A stretch of DNA of 64,000 nucleotides from Volvox africanus (taxonomy: Eukaryota; Chlorophyta; Chlorophyceae; Chlamydomonadales; Volvocaceae). Below are positions 47,173-61,000 of this stretch, one piece after another. Both the position numbers and the translations under genes were made by a program. Under the pieces are notes generated by a model, which saw only the letters and a program-made list of their open reading frames with translations, did no database searches and had not been told where the DNA came from. The stretch is from NCBI GenBank assembly GCA_030268105.1, contig BSDZ01000079.1:1116001-1180000 (forward strand). The letters run 5' to 3'. How positions within the stretch are numbered: the stretch's first letter is position 1; each line of letters starts with the position of its first letter.

Positions 47173-50100
47173 ATGAGCACGCCGGCAACACCCCTGGGTG
47201 ACCGCCTGAGTCGTCGGAGCAGATATGAAGCCTTGGTGTCAAAGTATGAGGAGGCAGCAGCGGTTGTGCGGACCCATGCAGATACGGTAGGGCCGGCAAC
47301 TAGTTGGCGTGGTGCTTGCCGTGACGCAGCGCGCTGCGCCCCTTCGCTGCACGTTGGGACACTGATTCCGGCATACACTGCCATGATGGCACCTGGAGGC
47401 CAGGGGCTCGTTTCCCCCTCCCAAATACACCCTGGCAGTCTTGGGAGACGCCGCTGCCACCATGACGTGACTTAGGAATGTGCTTCTTCATCAAGAAGCG
47501 CGAATAGTTACCGCTGTCACGGCTGGTACCGCCCCGCAAACAATATCGTCCGCACGCCCGCGTTTCATGCAGGATGTTCAGCTTCAGCCGCAAGACCAGC
47601 CCATTGCAGAGGAGGAGCCTGATCCGCAGCAGCTACAGTTGCAGCTACAGCGCAGCCCTCCGAGCTCTCCTCGGCCCTTGGAGATAGAAGCAGAAACACA
47701 TACCCGTTCCATCCGGTTGTCTCTGGGTGGGGTACCCTCCATGGCTCCCCTGTCCCCCGGTATGCTGATGCGGCGCGGCAGTAGCGCCGTTGCGGGTGGG
47801 GGCACGGGTGGCGGCGCTCCCTGCGATGACTACATGCCGACGGCGGCAGGGATGGAGGCTGGAGGTTATGAAGTTAGTGGGACCGGCGGAGCGCCGCAGG
47901 AGGGCGATGTGGACTTAGAGGCTGGTGGCGGCGGCAACAATGGCAGTGCCCAGGTGGGGCTGCACCTCACCACAAGCGGTGTGGTGAGCCCGTTCGCCGC
48001 CGCTGCAGTAGTCCAGGACACCGTGGCAGGGAACGGGCCGCATCGCAAGCACCGCAGCGAGAAAACGAAGAAAGTCCCCTTGGTGTCCACCCACTGGTTG
48101 AAGATCGACTTCATGGGACGGGATACCATCATCCGTGTTGATAAGCACAAGGTAGGCTCCTGATCCGGGGCTGAAATGAGGCTCGGACTCCAGAGACGGG
48201 TGTTGGGCATGACAACTGGTGAACATAAAACCTGAAGTTTCCTCCCCGTGTGAATTTCACAGGCTCGAAATACGTGTCGTCCCGATGAGAGGGCAGATTT
48301 GCTGAATGATGATTCAGCTATGCATGGGGAATAGCACTGCTATCCACCATCTAATGACATTTGTTTGTTATCTTTCACTGCCCATCCATTCTGCCCTCAT
48401 GACAGCTCATGCATAAATTGGGTATCCAAGCTCGCGACTTGCGGCTGTTGGACCTCACATCCGCCACGCCCCCAGCCATCCTGGGTCGTGACAAGGCTAT
48501 CATCGTGAACCTGTGGTACCTGAAGGTGGGAAGTTGGACGGGGGCTTCGTTAGGGATGAGTCATCCGGACCCGGGCGGATTTGATTATGGAGGCGTAGCG
48601 GGTTGCTGGGGGCAGTGGTGTGCAGACTTCAGCCGGAGGAATGGGGCCGAAGGGGCGCTTTGCCTGACGGGACCATGAGGGAAGAGGCATGGCTGCGCAG
48701 CGAGTAGCTGGCTACCTGGCTTTGGGGGACGGAATTGCAGCCGGTACAGGCATCTGCCCGCAAGCAACCTGATGCGTCCCAGACGTCGCTGGTGATGCCG
48801 CTGGCTTTCCGAAATAACATAATGACACCATCTACACGGGCAATCCTTGCCACTTTACCTCAAAGACCTCCCAAGCACTGGATTTCTGTAGGCCCCACTG
48901 AGGCCTGCTAGCGGCCGCCTCACCATTCAATACCGTGCGCATGTTTACCGCACGCACGCAAACCTGCGTGCACTATGGATTTCGTTTGGTTTGTCGTTCC
49001 TATTGTGAGCATGAATGCGGCAACACCGATGAGCAATGCCTTGTGAGCTGTGTATGGCACATGTATTCGACGTCTCCATCAGTGTATAACCCCTAACCTA
49101 CCCTGTCGGTGGGCTACGGCTTCGCAGACTATCATCACACTGGACTACTGTCTGGTAGTGTCTCCGGACTCCATCGTGGACAATGAGCAAGAGCGCCAGG
49201 CGGTGGCGGCGTTCGTAAGGGAGCTCAAAGCCAAGTTACACCCGGCAAGTGAATGCATGGGGTAGGGCTGCACAACAGCATGGCGTCAGCAGTGCTATGG
49301 ATGGAGATCTGCAGCCGAGAAAGCGGGTATGCCTTCGGGTAGCTGAGTGTTTGTATTGTTGTCTCACCCCCGTCAGGTTGGGGGGGAGGTTCCGGCAGCA
49401 GCCGCACAGACATCGCCAGCTGTCCCAGCCATTAGGGATGCCCGGGGTAATCCTTGTTGCTCAAGATTACTAAATGGTATTGCAATACCCACCTGGCGCT
49501 GCGACTTCACCATGATCTGTTCTGGGTCGCTTCAGGTCTCCGCTGGCCAAAAGGTCAAGTCATACGTGGGCCTGAGCAGTGCCGCGGCGAGCGCGGGGTA
49601 CGGCTCTTTGCAGCTGCCGTTTGAGCTCAAAGTGCTGGAGGTATGCTTGGACATGGTGAGCGCATGACACGATATGACATGATTGCGAGTTGGGGCGTTG
49701 GAGAAAACAAACAGATGCTCCTGGGAGGATTCTGTGGTGTGGCTGGTGTCTAGGGAGCGAATGCGGCCTTGGATGGTCGCATGAAACTGTTGCTGAATTC
49801 TATACTTACAATGGTTTCTTGTGTCTGTGCCCTGTCATATGTGTCGGTGATGCATATTTGCATACAAGTCGAGGCTAGCGGGATGTTGGGTTTGGATGCC
49901 ACCGAGGAGCTTCCCTTCGTGACGAAAAATACTGGGCACTGACTAACATCGTTAATATTGACACAGATGGCCGCTCTGATGGTAAACCCCTGGCAAGCTG
50001 CACTCACGTTGACAAAGCAGCGAACTTTCCGGCTAGCAATTTCAGTCTCTTAACCGATCGCTCCATAACCCACACAGACGGCATCCAAGCTGGACTTTAA

Positions 50101-51955
50101 CGGCAAGATGCTGGAGGCTGATGCTTACCCAAGCCTCGATAGCCTATCCCATAAGGTGTGTATGCGGTCCAGCAGGTCTGCGTCCTGCATTAATTTTGTT
50201 TGCTTATCCCATACTTGCCTGGCATAGTTGGTTTCGACGTCTGCAGCGGGCGCGTGAGAAGCTGAGTTGGTCTCACGATTGTGTTCTTGCTTGCTTGTGG
50301 TGCCGCGCAGGTCAATCCCATCGACTTGGAGAAGGCACGGCGCATTAAGAACCGGCTCGTGCGGCTGACAAGGGAGGTTGAGTCAGTGCGGGAGGTGAGG
50401 CTCTCACCAAGGATGATGACATCGTCAAAACATGTCTTTGCAACGGAAAGATGTTTAAACGGAGCATGTTATGCAGTTACGAGACAAACAAGCGATTATA
50501 TTCTCTGGCCTTTGCCTTGTTGGAACCCGACGGACCCAGCGAGCTCAATAGGACTGTAACAGCTTGCAATCTTTACGCATACTCACGGATGTGATATAGC
50601 GGTGGCATACGCGGCAACGAGGTGATGGCAGAACTCACGCGACCAAGTGTCTCTCAAGTCCCCTACACCTCGTTGCCGTGTCCGCACTTTAGATCCTGGA
50701 GCGTTTCCTTAACGACGACGGGGACATGCACCGGCTGCACCTGACTGGTGCGGAGATGTCTCGTCAGGTCTCCATGCGGCCTGGAGACCTGAGCCGCCTC
50801 TCAGGGGGCCTGGTAAGTCCGGGGGGTGCACGCGCGACCGACCAAGGGACGCGGGCGGGTAATGGGTGGGATCATGTCAGATGAGCTCCCAAGGCGGCAC
50901 GTACATGTCATGATGGGATGGTGCAATTGCTATTTCGTACCTTCGAGGTATCAGTACCCAGGTGCCCGTGTGCCTGCTATCCTGCGTGCATGCTTGTATG
51001 TCTGTTCGTTGCGCACTGCCCTCAATGACACTGTGGATGCGTTACGATGTGTGTGGGTTCTGGTTGCTCAACTGCCTTCTCTACATCTTCTTGACCCCGC
51101 TCTTGCACCTCCGGCCGTTGGAACCCCCTCGATATATCTTTGGAACGTGCGGATGTCATCTCTACACGCATTAGCTTCCGATGGGTTCAGTTCCCCCTGA
51201 CGACAGCGACACGTCGTCGGACTCCTCGATTGATGAGGCAGAGACTGCGGCCGTGGAAATGTTGCTAGAGGCGTACTTCATGCAGATCGATCACACGTAC
51301 AATCGCTTGCAGGTACGGCTCAATGATTAGTTGCTTTGGTGCTCCGTAACGACTTCATGGGTGCTGGACGGCTACATAATCTGACATATTGGCTTGTTCG
51401 GCGGCTGGGATCTGTCAGCCCTGGGAGCCCTACTGTTCTCCGTTCCACCCGTTTGCAGAATAGAACCAGCAGAGACGCTACCGATTTGTATTCCCCACTG
51501 TCGGGGGCCACATTCTCGTAACCTTTTTTCTTGTTGTGAGTCATGGCCGATTTTCTCTGCGCCTGAGCTCGAGCACGCTCGCATAACGGTTGTCATGTCG
51601 TACCGTGTGTTGCGTCGTTTGCCCCTGGTTCTTAGCCATGTCCTTCTATTCTTTCTTCCCCGCCGCATCCAAGAACCTTGACGAGTACATCAAGGACACG
51701 GAGGACCTGGTGACCATCAAGCTCGATCAGCACCGCAACCAGCTCATCACCATCGACCTGATGCTCACATCCTTCACAACCGTGCTTAACGTAATGACGG
51801 TGGTTGGTGGTTACTTCGGCATGAACCTCAACTCAAAATTGCAGGAGGTGGCACACATATTCAAAGCCGTCGTACTGTCCACAACGTTGGGCGGCCTCGT
51901 GCTTTTCGTCGGTTTCCTGGCCTTCCTGCACCAGCAGAAGCTTCTTACGTACTGA
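47173..51955 (+). CDS. MRS2: MRS2/CorA-type magnes­ium transporter
   Basis: Ten exons in phase: 47173-47286, 47573-48151, 48406-48525, 49128-49248, 49399-49655, 50078-50155, 50311-50394, 50693-50812, 51175-51312 and 51674-51955 (TGA), about 630 residues. After a disordered N-terminus the MRS2 domain starts with LMHKLGIQARDLRLLD and GRDKAIIVNLWYLK. It continues through LPFELKVLEVCLDM, EADAYPSLDSLSHK, LERFLNDDGDMHRLHL and VEMLLEAYFMQIDHTYNRLQ to LDEYIKDTEDLVTIKLDQHR. The last exon holds the two membrane helices with the signature YFGMN in the loop between them. The protein forms a pentameric Mg2+ channel in mitochondrial, plastid or vacuolar membranes. The N-terminal extension of about 225 residues is longer than in plant MRS2 and rich in Gly/Gln. 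The start (ATG at 47173) and the exon-5 acceptor (49399 or 49402) are the least certain points. Confidence 0.88.
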
Positions 51956-54900
51956 ACTGGTGGCGGGCTTCTTAAGCTTCGCCTGCAACAGAAAAGGCAC
52001 CAGCTGCTATGTATCGTCTTGGAAACCTTCATGGGCAGCGTGGTTCTCCTCATTGAGATCGGATATCTTCCTCGAGGCTGACGGCCTTGAGACTTTATGG
52101 CGTTAAGGCATTTGCGCGGTGGACACCAGTGTCAGGGTCTGGGGAGCACGTGGTGGTTCGAGGGCTTCGTTGGGCAAGGGAACGCTTAAGTGGGTAGCAA
52201 AACCGGTTGTTGCTGGGGAACCCTATTCATTCGGCCATTGAGTGCCATCGCTGTTTTGTTTTCAACTGTGTGCCCGGTGTGCCTCTTTAGCTTGGCTGTT
52301 TACGAAGGAGTGAAGTTAGATTTATGCGTGTCCCCGGTGTATGCAGAGCGAGTATCATAATACCTTTAGCAGCAGTCAGGCACACTTCTAGTTTTTCGTT
52401 ATCGAGCTCGCCTTCTCCACAACACGGTGACGGTGCCATCAGCGATGCAGGTTTCATGAAGGTTCTGATGGGTAGGGAGCTGGCAGTTACCTAAACGTGT
52501 CAAGTGACCATTGTGGGCTGAATACTAGGAGTGCGCGTCAACAATCCTTTTATGCAACGCATGATCCGTATATGGACACTGTTATTCATGTGTGCTGTGG
52601 ACGTGACTGCAACGGATGTAGTATGCTTTCCTGTCCGTCATGCGAACCCCAAGAATTGCGACAGCTTGTTGGGTTTGGTCGTTTTCCATTACCTGGTAGG
52701 ATGGCCGCCATCCCGCAAGGTGCGGTAGTTGACTGTCACAACAGTGCGTTACAGTGCCATTTTAGAGCTGTGTGGAAACTAATGTACTCGGTCTTTTTTG
52801 TCGACACGCCTGATGTGTCACTGATATGCCCCATACTGCCAGAAGGCGGCGTAAACGAAGGCCTAACTACGTCGTCTGCACATGGCTGATACTTACGTGG
52901 CCTTCTTGTGACGAATGAAGCAAGAACGAGCGAGGGGACGTGGATATGCATTTGCTGTGCGTACCACACGGCACTGTACCTCTTGACTGGAAGTTGGATT
53001 CCGATGTGCTCCCGCTATGGATCAAGATTGCATTTAAGGTGCATGCGCTTGCAACTTTGCCTGCTGCCTAACGACAATAACTTCTTCCCCCAATATATTG
53101 TCACGGGTTAGGGTAAAGGTGGCGGTGATGTGCTTAGTCGATGTGCTCTGCCTTAGATGTACTCGCAGAAAGTTGTCCATTGTTTTCGCATAACCCGCCC
53201 CGCTGCCCTTGATAGGCCCCATTGGTCGGAAACCTAAGATTTTGGTGCACTTTTTCCATGAGAAATTGTGTGTTTAGAGATGCCAGGTGTCTATGCCCCA
53301 TATCCAACCCCATGAAATGATGCAGTGGAATGCTCGCTTGTCACAATGCCTCATGGCACTACCGCCTTATGGCACAGGCCTCTATGGAAGAAGACGCACG
53401 AAAATTTTCTTCTTATTTAGCTGCACAGCTGCAGAGCCGGAGCTGCCCCACGCATACATGATTACAGCTTGCTGCAATCTGAGGGGGTATGAGGGTCCAC
53501 GACACCGGGGACCCGCTGTAAATGGGCTGCAGAGCGAGGACCCTTCAAGCCGACCACAGCACTGAGCTTTGGGCAGATTTGACCATACCCTATTTTCAGT
53601 GCCCAACGTACGTTAGTTGTGAATGTAACCCCAAACGTTATATACAGGGACCAGGCAACGAGCCTTTATATAGTGTGGCTCGAATGCGACATGACCTGGT
53701 TACGTTAATCCGAGAGCCTTGCGGTAGCGAAGGTGGTTACGCAGCTGGTTACCTTTGGTTATGCTTTGACCTTACCGGGTGGACGAGCATCCATCACACC
53801 CAAGCGGCAAATGGCCTTTGTGGAAGCAACGATCTGTTCGAGAATGACCCAGGCAATGTCGGAGACACATGCTTGACTGGATGCCAGGTATACCGGACCC
53901 CAACCCAGATGGGCCGTCTGCCCATCAGGAACAGGACCGGGTATTAACCTGCAGACCCGTCCCTGGCTCCCCATCCATAGGGTTACAGGAAGCAGCGGCA
54001 GCCACGTATACCTGTAGTGATTTACTCCCCGAAAATGTGCACTCGGCGTCAGTGGTGACCGAGGCATCAGGAGGTTTCACTAAACTCCACCGGGTGGATT
54101 GTTTTACCCGAAAGGCATCACGTCTGCTAAATTACTATGTTCATTTCAAGCCACATCTGCTCCTCAACATGGTGGCGTCAAGTGCCAGGAGTGTGTCGAC
54201 TGCGCCACCTAGCGCTACCTTGCGATTGGCGGGCTAGGCCTCCTTGCGATTGCGAAGTATCTAAATGGCTGTCGAGATTACTGTCGCATCTCGCTTTGAC
54301 CTAGCTAATCCCCGGATGTTGAGGGAAAAAGCTCCCGTACCATCGACTATGTCTGGAAGGTCACACACTGTAACGTTGGCGATCCCACACATCAACATGT
54401 GGATAGAATGCTCGGGATGGTGCCACAAATGAGATCCCCAGCACCGGTTTGTGGGTCGGGGTGGGAGGGCTGCTCGACAGACGGACAGACGATAGACGGC
54501 GTGGCCAAGCTCAAAACATGCCGCGACCTATTACTAAATAGGCAATTCAGACAAAAATGGTTACCAGCTCAAGCGTCGTGCTTGCGCACGCTGACCGAAG
54601 CTATGTGCTACCTCTGACTGTGATGCATGCGAAGACCAACCTGCATGCTTAACAGACTATGTATTTTATAAATAAGCTGTGATTAAATTTGCATTTTCTG
54701 TATCTCATTCTTGTCGCCCAGTGCCCCCGTGTGACTGTTTTCCCGGACAACGTACCACTCTTGCGGATTGTCGATGATGCCACAATCACCGCAAGATTTA
54801 CTTGCTTAAGATCACGCACATCCGTTACGGATTGCGGCGATTTATCAAGCATAGCATTTGCAGGGTTGAGATAACAGAGCTACCCTGGTGACACGGTCGT

Positions 54901-55014
54901 CTAGAGAACCAACTCCGGATTCATAGGACATCCACCCGTATTCAGCACTTGCACTAGTGTGTGGGGCGCGACTGTAACGCAACTGGTTTGGGGCCCCACT
55001 GTTAGATCGCCACC
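51956..55014. other. Long intergenic region; possible bacterial remnant at 54663-54890
   Basis: No algal gene is recognised over 3 kb; a plus frame at 53522-53947 and its overlaps show no family. Near the right end, the minus strand gives LNPANAMLDKSPQSVTDVRD then LKQVNLAVI. In the neighbouring frame it gives IIDNPQEWYVVRENSHTG and ALGDKNEIQKMQI before TAA. The pair looks like one intron-free protein broken by a frameshift, in bacterial style. I cannot name it. Confidence 0.3.
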
Positions 55015-58000
55015 ATGGCACAGGCTGCGCCTCTCCTAGTGCAGGAGAAGCTGTCGGTGAGTTGTGGCTTTGGGATCACTGACATATCCTAGTAGCTGAT
55101 GGCTACATGGCGTGGCGTGCAGCTTCCGAGCATCGGGGTTGCACAAGACTTCATCTCGTTCAAGAACGTCACGATGGAGTCGGATAAGTATATCTGCATC
55201 CGCGAGACTGGAGCTCAGAATACCGTGGTTATTGTAGATATGGCAAACCCGCTATCGCCTGCGCGACGACAAATTAGTGCGGACAGTGCCCTTATGTGCC
55301 TGGACAAAAAGGTCATCGCGCTGAAGGCGGTGACTGCGGGCACGGCAGGTGACACACTTCAAGTTTTTAACCTCGATTCAAAGACGAAACTGAAGGCATA
55401 TCAAATGCCGGAAACCGTCGAGTTCTGGAAGTGGATCAGTCCCACTGTGCTCGGCTTGGTGACCTCCGCCGCTGTTTATCACTGGGACGTGGAGGTGAGC
55501 AAAGCTGACCAGATCCTCTACGTCATATGTCGTCGTTATTGCATGGTCTTAACGCGCTGACGGGCCTGACTCACTTGTATGGTATGCTGCGGCCACGTAT
55601 TCATGCAGGGTGCATCAGATGCTCCCGCAAAGGTGTTCGACCGCACCCCGAACTTGGTGGGGTCCCAGATTATTAGCTATCGCACTAGTCCGGACGCCAA
55701 GTGGGCGGTGCTTGTGGGCATCGCGCCCGGAGCCCCCGAGAGGTGGGAAGATGGGTTTGGTACTGGATATTGCCATGACACACTTTCGCTTACTGTCCAG
55801 AGTGGTATCTTGCGATCTGCTTCCCCAAACAACTTGCTTATCGGGAGTCTCTATGGCGGTGAAACCGCTTCCGCAGGCCACAACTGGCGAAGGGTCTGAT
55901 GCAGCTGTACTCGTTCGAGCAGGCGAAGAGCCAGCCGCTGGAGGCTCATGCTGCGGCTTTTGCAAATGTGAAGGTAAGGTCCTATAGCCAAAGAATGTAG
56001 AGGGTTTTGGAGGCGATTTTGAATAGAGATTCGGTAAGGATGCCACGATGGTGGCCGTGTAGCGGAAAGGACCCGCTTGGGTCTGTGCCTGCCCTCATTT
56101 GGTTGGAATATGGGCGGGGCGGCTTACCTTCAAGAGCTTATACAGTTGGCACCCCCAATTTTCCGCTGCACACAGTTCACTGGACGCGATGCGCCGAGCT
56201 TGGTCATTTCCTTTGCTCAGAAGACCTTAAAGGATGGACAGATTTTGTCCAAGCTCCACGTTATTGAACTTGGGGGGGGTGCGGGTAAGTCCAGGCAGAT
56301 GCACTTCCACGGAGGTCGGGCAGGGGGCATGAGGTGCAAGAAGCCTCGGCCAACTTCCGGCGTTGCCCCCCTGGGGTTTGAGCTCCTACAAAGTTTAAAA
56401 ACATGCGGCACTGGCTTCCAGGATCTGCATGAACTGTGGTCGGGCGGTCTAAGACTGTATAGGTTGCGTTTGTGCTCAATCCGGTATAAAAAGGCGCATA
56501 AGCACCTTAAGCCATCTTAAAACACTCGGCCACCTCTCCGAAAACAAGTTTTTTAGGTCTTCTGCAGAACAATGCGATCCCACGGTGCCGTCCATGTATA
56601 GCCTAGGATTCGTAAGATCGAATCAAAAGCTTGGAGTACTGACGGACTCCTTTGACCCTAATGAATGTGCATTCAGCCGGCGGGGCCATTAAGCGCAGCG
56701 CGGAGCTTTTTTTCCCTGCGGATTTCGCGGACGATTTTCCGGTGTCGTTACAGGTGATCCCGCTGGGGGGAGGGGCCGCGATATGCCTGAGGAAAGATTT
56801 TAGTACGTGTGTGGGAAGAGGCGCTGAATGAGGCTGTGTTAAGTTTATCAATCCCCATCAGTTTTCACCTACTTAATGCACACACTGCCGTTCGTATATG
56901 GTTAACGTGCACTTGTAGCACGCAGCATTCCCAACGCATGTTGCAAAATGTTCGATGTTGGTGTCAAAGTGCTCCAGAGGAAGCAACGAGCGGTAGTTAC
57001 TGACTGGAAGTCATCCTGGTGAAGGTCCGCTGACTGGCTTGCATATATTTGCAGGTAACAAGTTGGTTGTCTATAACATTATGCGCAGGTCAGCGAGAAG
57101 TACGGCTTGGTTTATGTGGTTTCAAAGCTTGGCTTCGTGTTTGTGTACGACTTGGAATCGGCGACGGCCGTGTACCGTAACCGCATCAGCACGGATCCCG
57201 TCTTCTTAGCCTGCGCCAGCAGCGTGACCGGCGGTATTTTCTGCGTCAACAGGTATAAGCCCGAGTAATCTTAAGAGATTCAGGACTCCACCTTGCGGGG
57301 CATTCTCGCCGCACATGGGTTTCCTTCCCTGTCTTTCGGGGCACCCTTATCCGTTCACGCACATTGAGTTCTCCGAAATCAGTTATTTTCCCGGTAGGTA
57401 GGAGGTTCAGCACCCACTGCCAACATCCAGTGGAATCTGCCGGATCAACAGCGACCTCAACCCCACTCCTGGCGGCTGGCATGTCACTTTAACCGAGACA
57501 GTTCCTCACCGTCCATCAACATCGGGGGCAGATACACCCTCAACCAGCAGAGGGATTGTTATTCCAATTATAGTCGGGATTGATCCTGGAACTTTTCAGT
57601 GACACGACGTCGTGCCTAACATGGTTAGGCACGACATGCCAGATACTACATGTGTGTACGTGCACGCGGGCTATGATGCTTGTGCATTTTGGACAGCACG
57701 GGAAAAATAAGCATGTGTGGTGGACCGGGGAGAGGCAAATTCCAGCTTTTGTCGCCGGAACGCGTTTTATTAACTATTCATACCTTAATGAGGATGTGGG
57801 TGGAATCCATCGGGTCGACACGGCAAGACTGCAGGCCGTTTAGATTGATTGCTCCAAAAGTAATAAAACCGCGGTTTCGTTCACCGGACCTACTGGCATA
57901 ATGATCGTCATGGGGGTTTCGTTACTTTCTCACAGGCGCGGCCAGGTGCTGCTGGTTACGGTGAATGAGGGCACCATGGTGCCGTTCATCAGCCAGCAGT

Positions 58001-61000
58001 TGGGCAATCTTGACCTGGCCATGACTATGGCGAAGCGCGGCAACCTGCCCGGGGCGGAAGCCCTGGTGGGCCAACAGTTTGAGCGTTATTTCACGACGGG
58101 CCAGTACAAGGAGGCAGCGGAAGTTGCCGCAGAGTCGCCCCAGGTGGGGTGAGGTGTTAGGCTCCGGACCTTAGGACATACATATACTTGATGGCAGTAT
58201 TCTTGGGAAGCGTATGTGCGCGCTTGGCTCGCCGAGTGTATCAGGACTGCGGTTGACTGTCATGAGGGCAGGAGGGCATACATTGACCTTGTAGGAGGGG
58301 CACTCTACATCGCTCTTCGTCGGAACGTTGGCTTTGGTGCGTGCTGGTTGCCGCCATCTGTCCTAGGACAATGTGCATGACCCTCGAGGGCCTCATCCGC
58401 AACTGAAATGGGCATGTGGCCACGTATGGATAGCCTGGCAAGCGCATTGTTCAACATCGCGACGTCCTTGCATGCAAAGTCCGGGAGCGCCGGGTATCTT
58501 TGATGAAGCTGTCCCATTTGACATCACTGCCTAGGTCATCCACTTGACATGCGTCCGTTCACATATTGCGTGTGTGGGATGCTCCTCCTGCTGTGCAGGG
58601 TCAGCTCCGCACCAAAGATGTAATGGAGCGGCTGAAGTCGGCCGTGCCGCCTGCGGGCCAGAAGCCACCCATCCTCGTGTACCTCGGAGTACTGTTGCAG
58701 CGTGGAAAGCTAAATGGACCCGAGAGCGGGGAGCTCGCAAGGTAGGAGGGGAGAAGGTTTTGTTCGCTGGTAGCCAGTAGTATCGGACGATTGCCATGCA
58801 CGCATGCTACAGAAGCATCTTGCTTCGAAGAAGGGGTGTTGCAACGAGTGATAATTGACGCCTTATTTATATGGCTTCAGGCTCGTGCTCAGTCAGAACA
58901 AGAAAGATCTCCTGGTCAACTGGTGGGGCGAGGGAAAGCTGGAGGTAAGAAGACATGTATCCGAGAGTGCCTGCACGCTGTGTCTCACGGGGATTTTGTT
59001 AGTATAAGGCTGGAGGGGGACTATCCTACCCAGTTTCAGGGTCTTCTCACACTCATTGGGTCCAATATCTTCCATCGGTTCAGGCAATGGATCCCTAGGC
59101 GGCCTGCTTCATTAAATGCTAGGCCTTCGATCGCTATTGTACTGAACGTCATGCGTGTGGCATGCTAGTTGGCACAGGATTACTTAACGGCTCAAGAAGC
59201 TTTACTGGCCGTTACGGGGCGGCACCCAGAATATGCATGCATGTTAAAGTGTGGCGCGCTCTTTTTAAAAACCTAATACAGGCAAGTGAAGAGCTGGGTG
59301 ACGCCGTCAGTGCGTCTGGCGACAAGGACTTCGCTCTGAAGGTGTACCAGCAGTGCGGAGCTGGGCAGAAGGTACGTGCATAACTTGGAAAGCAATGAGG
59401 GTCCCGTGCTTCACCTCAGGCGCGAGGGGACCCCATTGCATCATCTAGGACAATGCGTGTGGCTGTGGCAGGAATTGGGGGTCCCTTGGCTAATCGCGCA
59501 ATGGCCAATGGTGAACCTTTCCTCCCCTCCTCTCGGTTTGTCCTCGTTCTTTCTGTATCAGCACGAGTATTCGTTCCATTCGTCTTCACCTCCTCTCGCT
59601 TTAGGCTTCGCCTCTCAATCCTATATGGATCTTTCGTTATATCCCTCCACTGTGTGAAGCAGAGACTCCCTATTCATAGTTTGCGTCGTGCAGAGTTATC
59701 CTGTTGAGCGCATTTCCCGTCCGTGACAAAGTCCCCCAACATTCCTGGCTTTGCAACTGGTACAAAGCCTCCTCCATCCTATTTGCGCGCTGCCAAGGGT
59801 GTCTTGCCTCTTTGTTCTTCGGTATGGATATGACCTAACGCCATCCGGGTTGTGGCTGCGTGCAGGTGATTGCGACGCTTGCCGAGAAGGGCGACATACA
59901 GGGACTGGTTGCGTACACCACCTCGACGGGCCAGAAGCTGGACTACATGTTCCTGCTGCAAAGCATGATGATGAACAATCCGAACGGTGCTGTTGCCCTC
60001 GCTAAGATGATCGCGAAGCAGGTGCCACCGCCCGTGGAAGTCAACGTCATGGCGGACCTGTTTCTCCAGGTGGGACTGGCGGGAAGCTCGAATTCACGTT
60101 TTTATGTTGAGAAGTTCCTGCAGTCCTAACTGGGCAGCTGGGTCGGATACGTTGGTGCATGGTCAATGGACGGGCGAGGCGGCCACAGAAATTCATCATC
60201 CCGGTCACGAACATTATCATCCCGAGTATAAAAAAGCAGGCTGCATGATTTTCCCGACCGTGCCCCGACCCGTGTGTGTAAATTGATGATCACAGCGCAA
60301 CATGGTCCGGGAGGCGACCGCCTTCCTGCTGGATGCGCTATCGGGAGACCGCCCGGAGCAGGGCGCCCTGCAGACGAAGCTGCTTGAAGTCAACCTCATC
60401 ACGAACCCACAGGCAAGGCTGTTACATGAACCTGAGATGTGAATTCGTATTCCGCCGCTAAATGCGTGACTACTTTTCCTGTGGCAAGCACAGTTTGGCG
60501 GGCGCAGCCCTCTGCAGAAATTGTAGCTTCCTGTGCAGCTTTGACCTTTTTTGAAGCTAAGAGCTTTCCGCGGGATGATTCATGGCACCTTCCTCTCCGA
60601 TGCGGCAGGTAGCGGATGCTGTCTTGGCGGGTGGGACGCTCAGCCACTACGACAGACCGCGCATTGCCCAGCTGTGCGAGAAGGCCGGGCTGTACATGCG
60701 CGCGCTACAGCACTACACGGACCTGTCGGATATCAAGCGCTGCATTATCAATACGCACGCCATCGACCCACAGGTGAGCAGCCTTCGAGACTGCGCACAC
60801 TCGTCCGCGTTCCTGCGAACATTTGGGGCGGGCTAGCTGATGCTGCTTGCTGATAGGAACACTGGAACCGGATGTGTCGATATTCACAGTTGCTTCACAA
60901 AGGCCTTCTCAGCTTTAAGTCGTTCTGTAATGAGTCCCGCTGCATCTCATGTCTACCGTCCAGGCTCTGGTGGAGTTCTTTGGCACTCTGAGCAGCGACT

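Noticed and set aside
49956..49985. A micro-exon encoding MAALM in the MRS2 gene
   Set aside because: Without it the spacing between VLEVCLDM and EADAYPSLD equals that of plant MRS2 proteins and the phase is kept.
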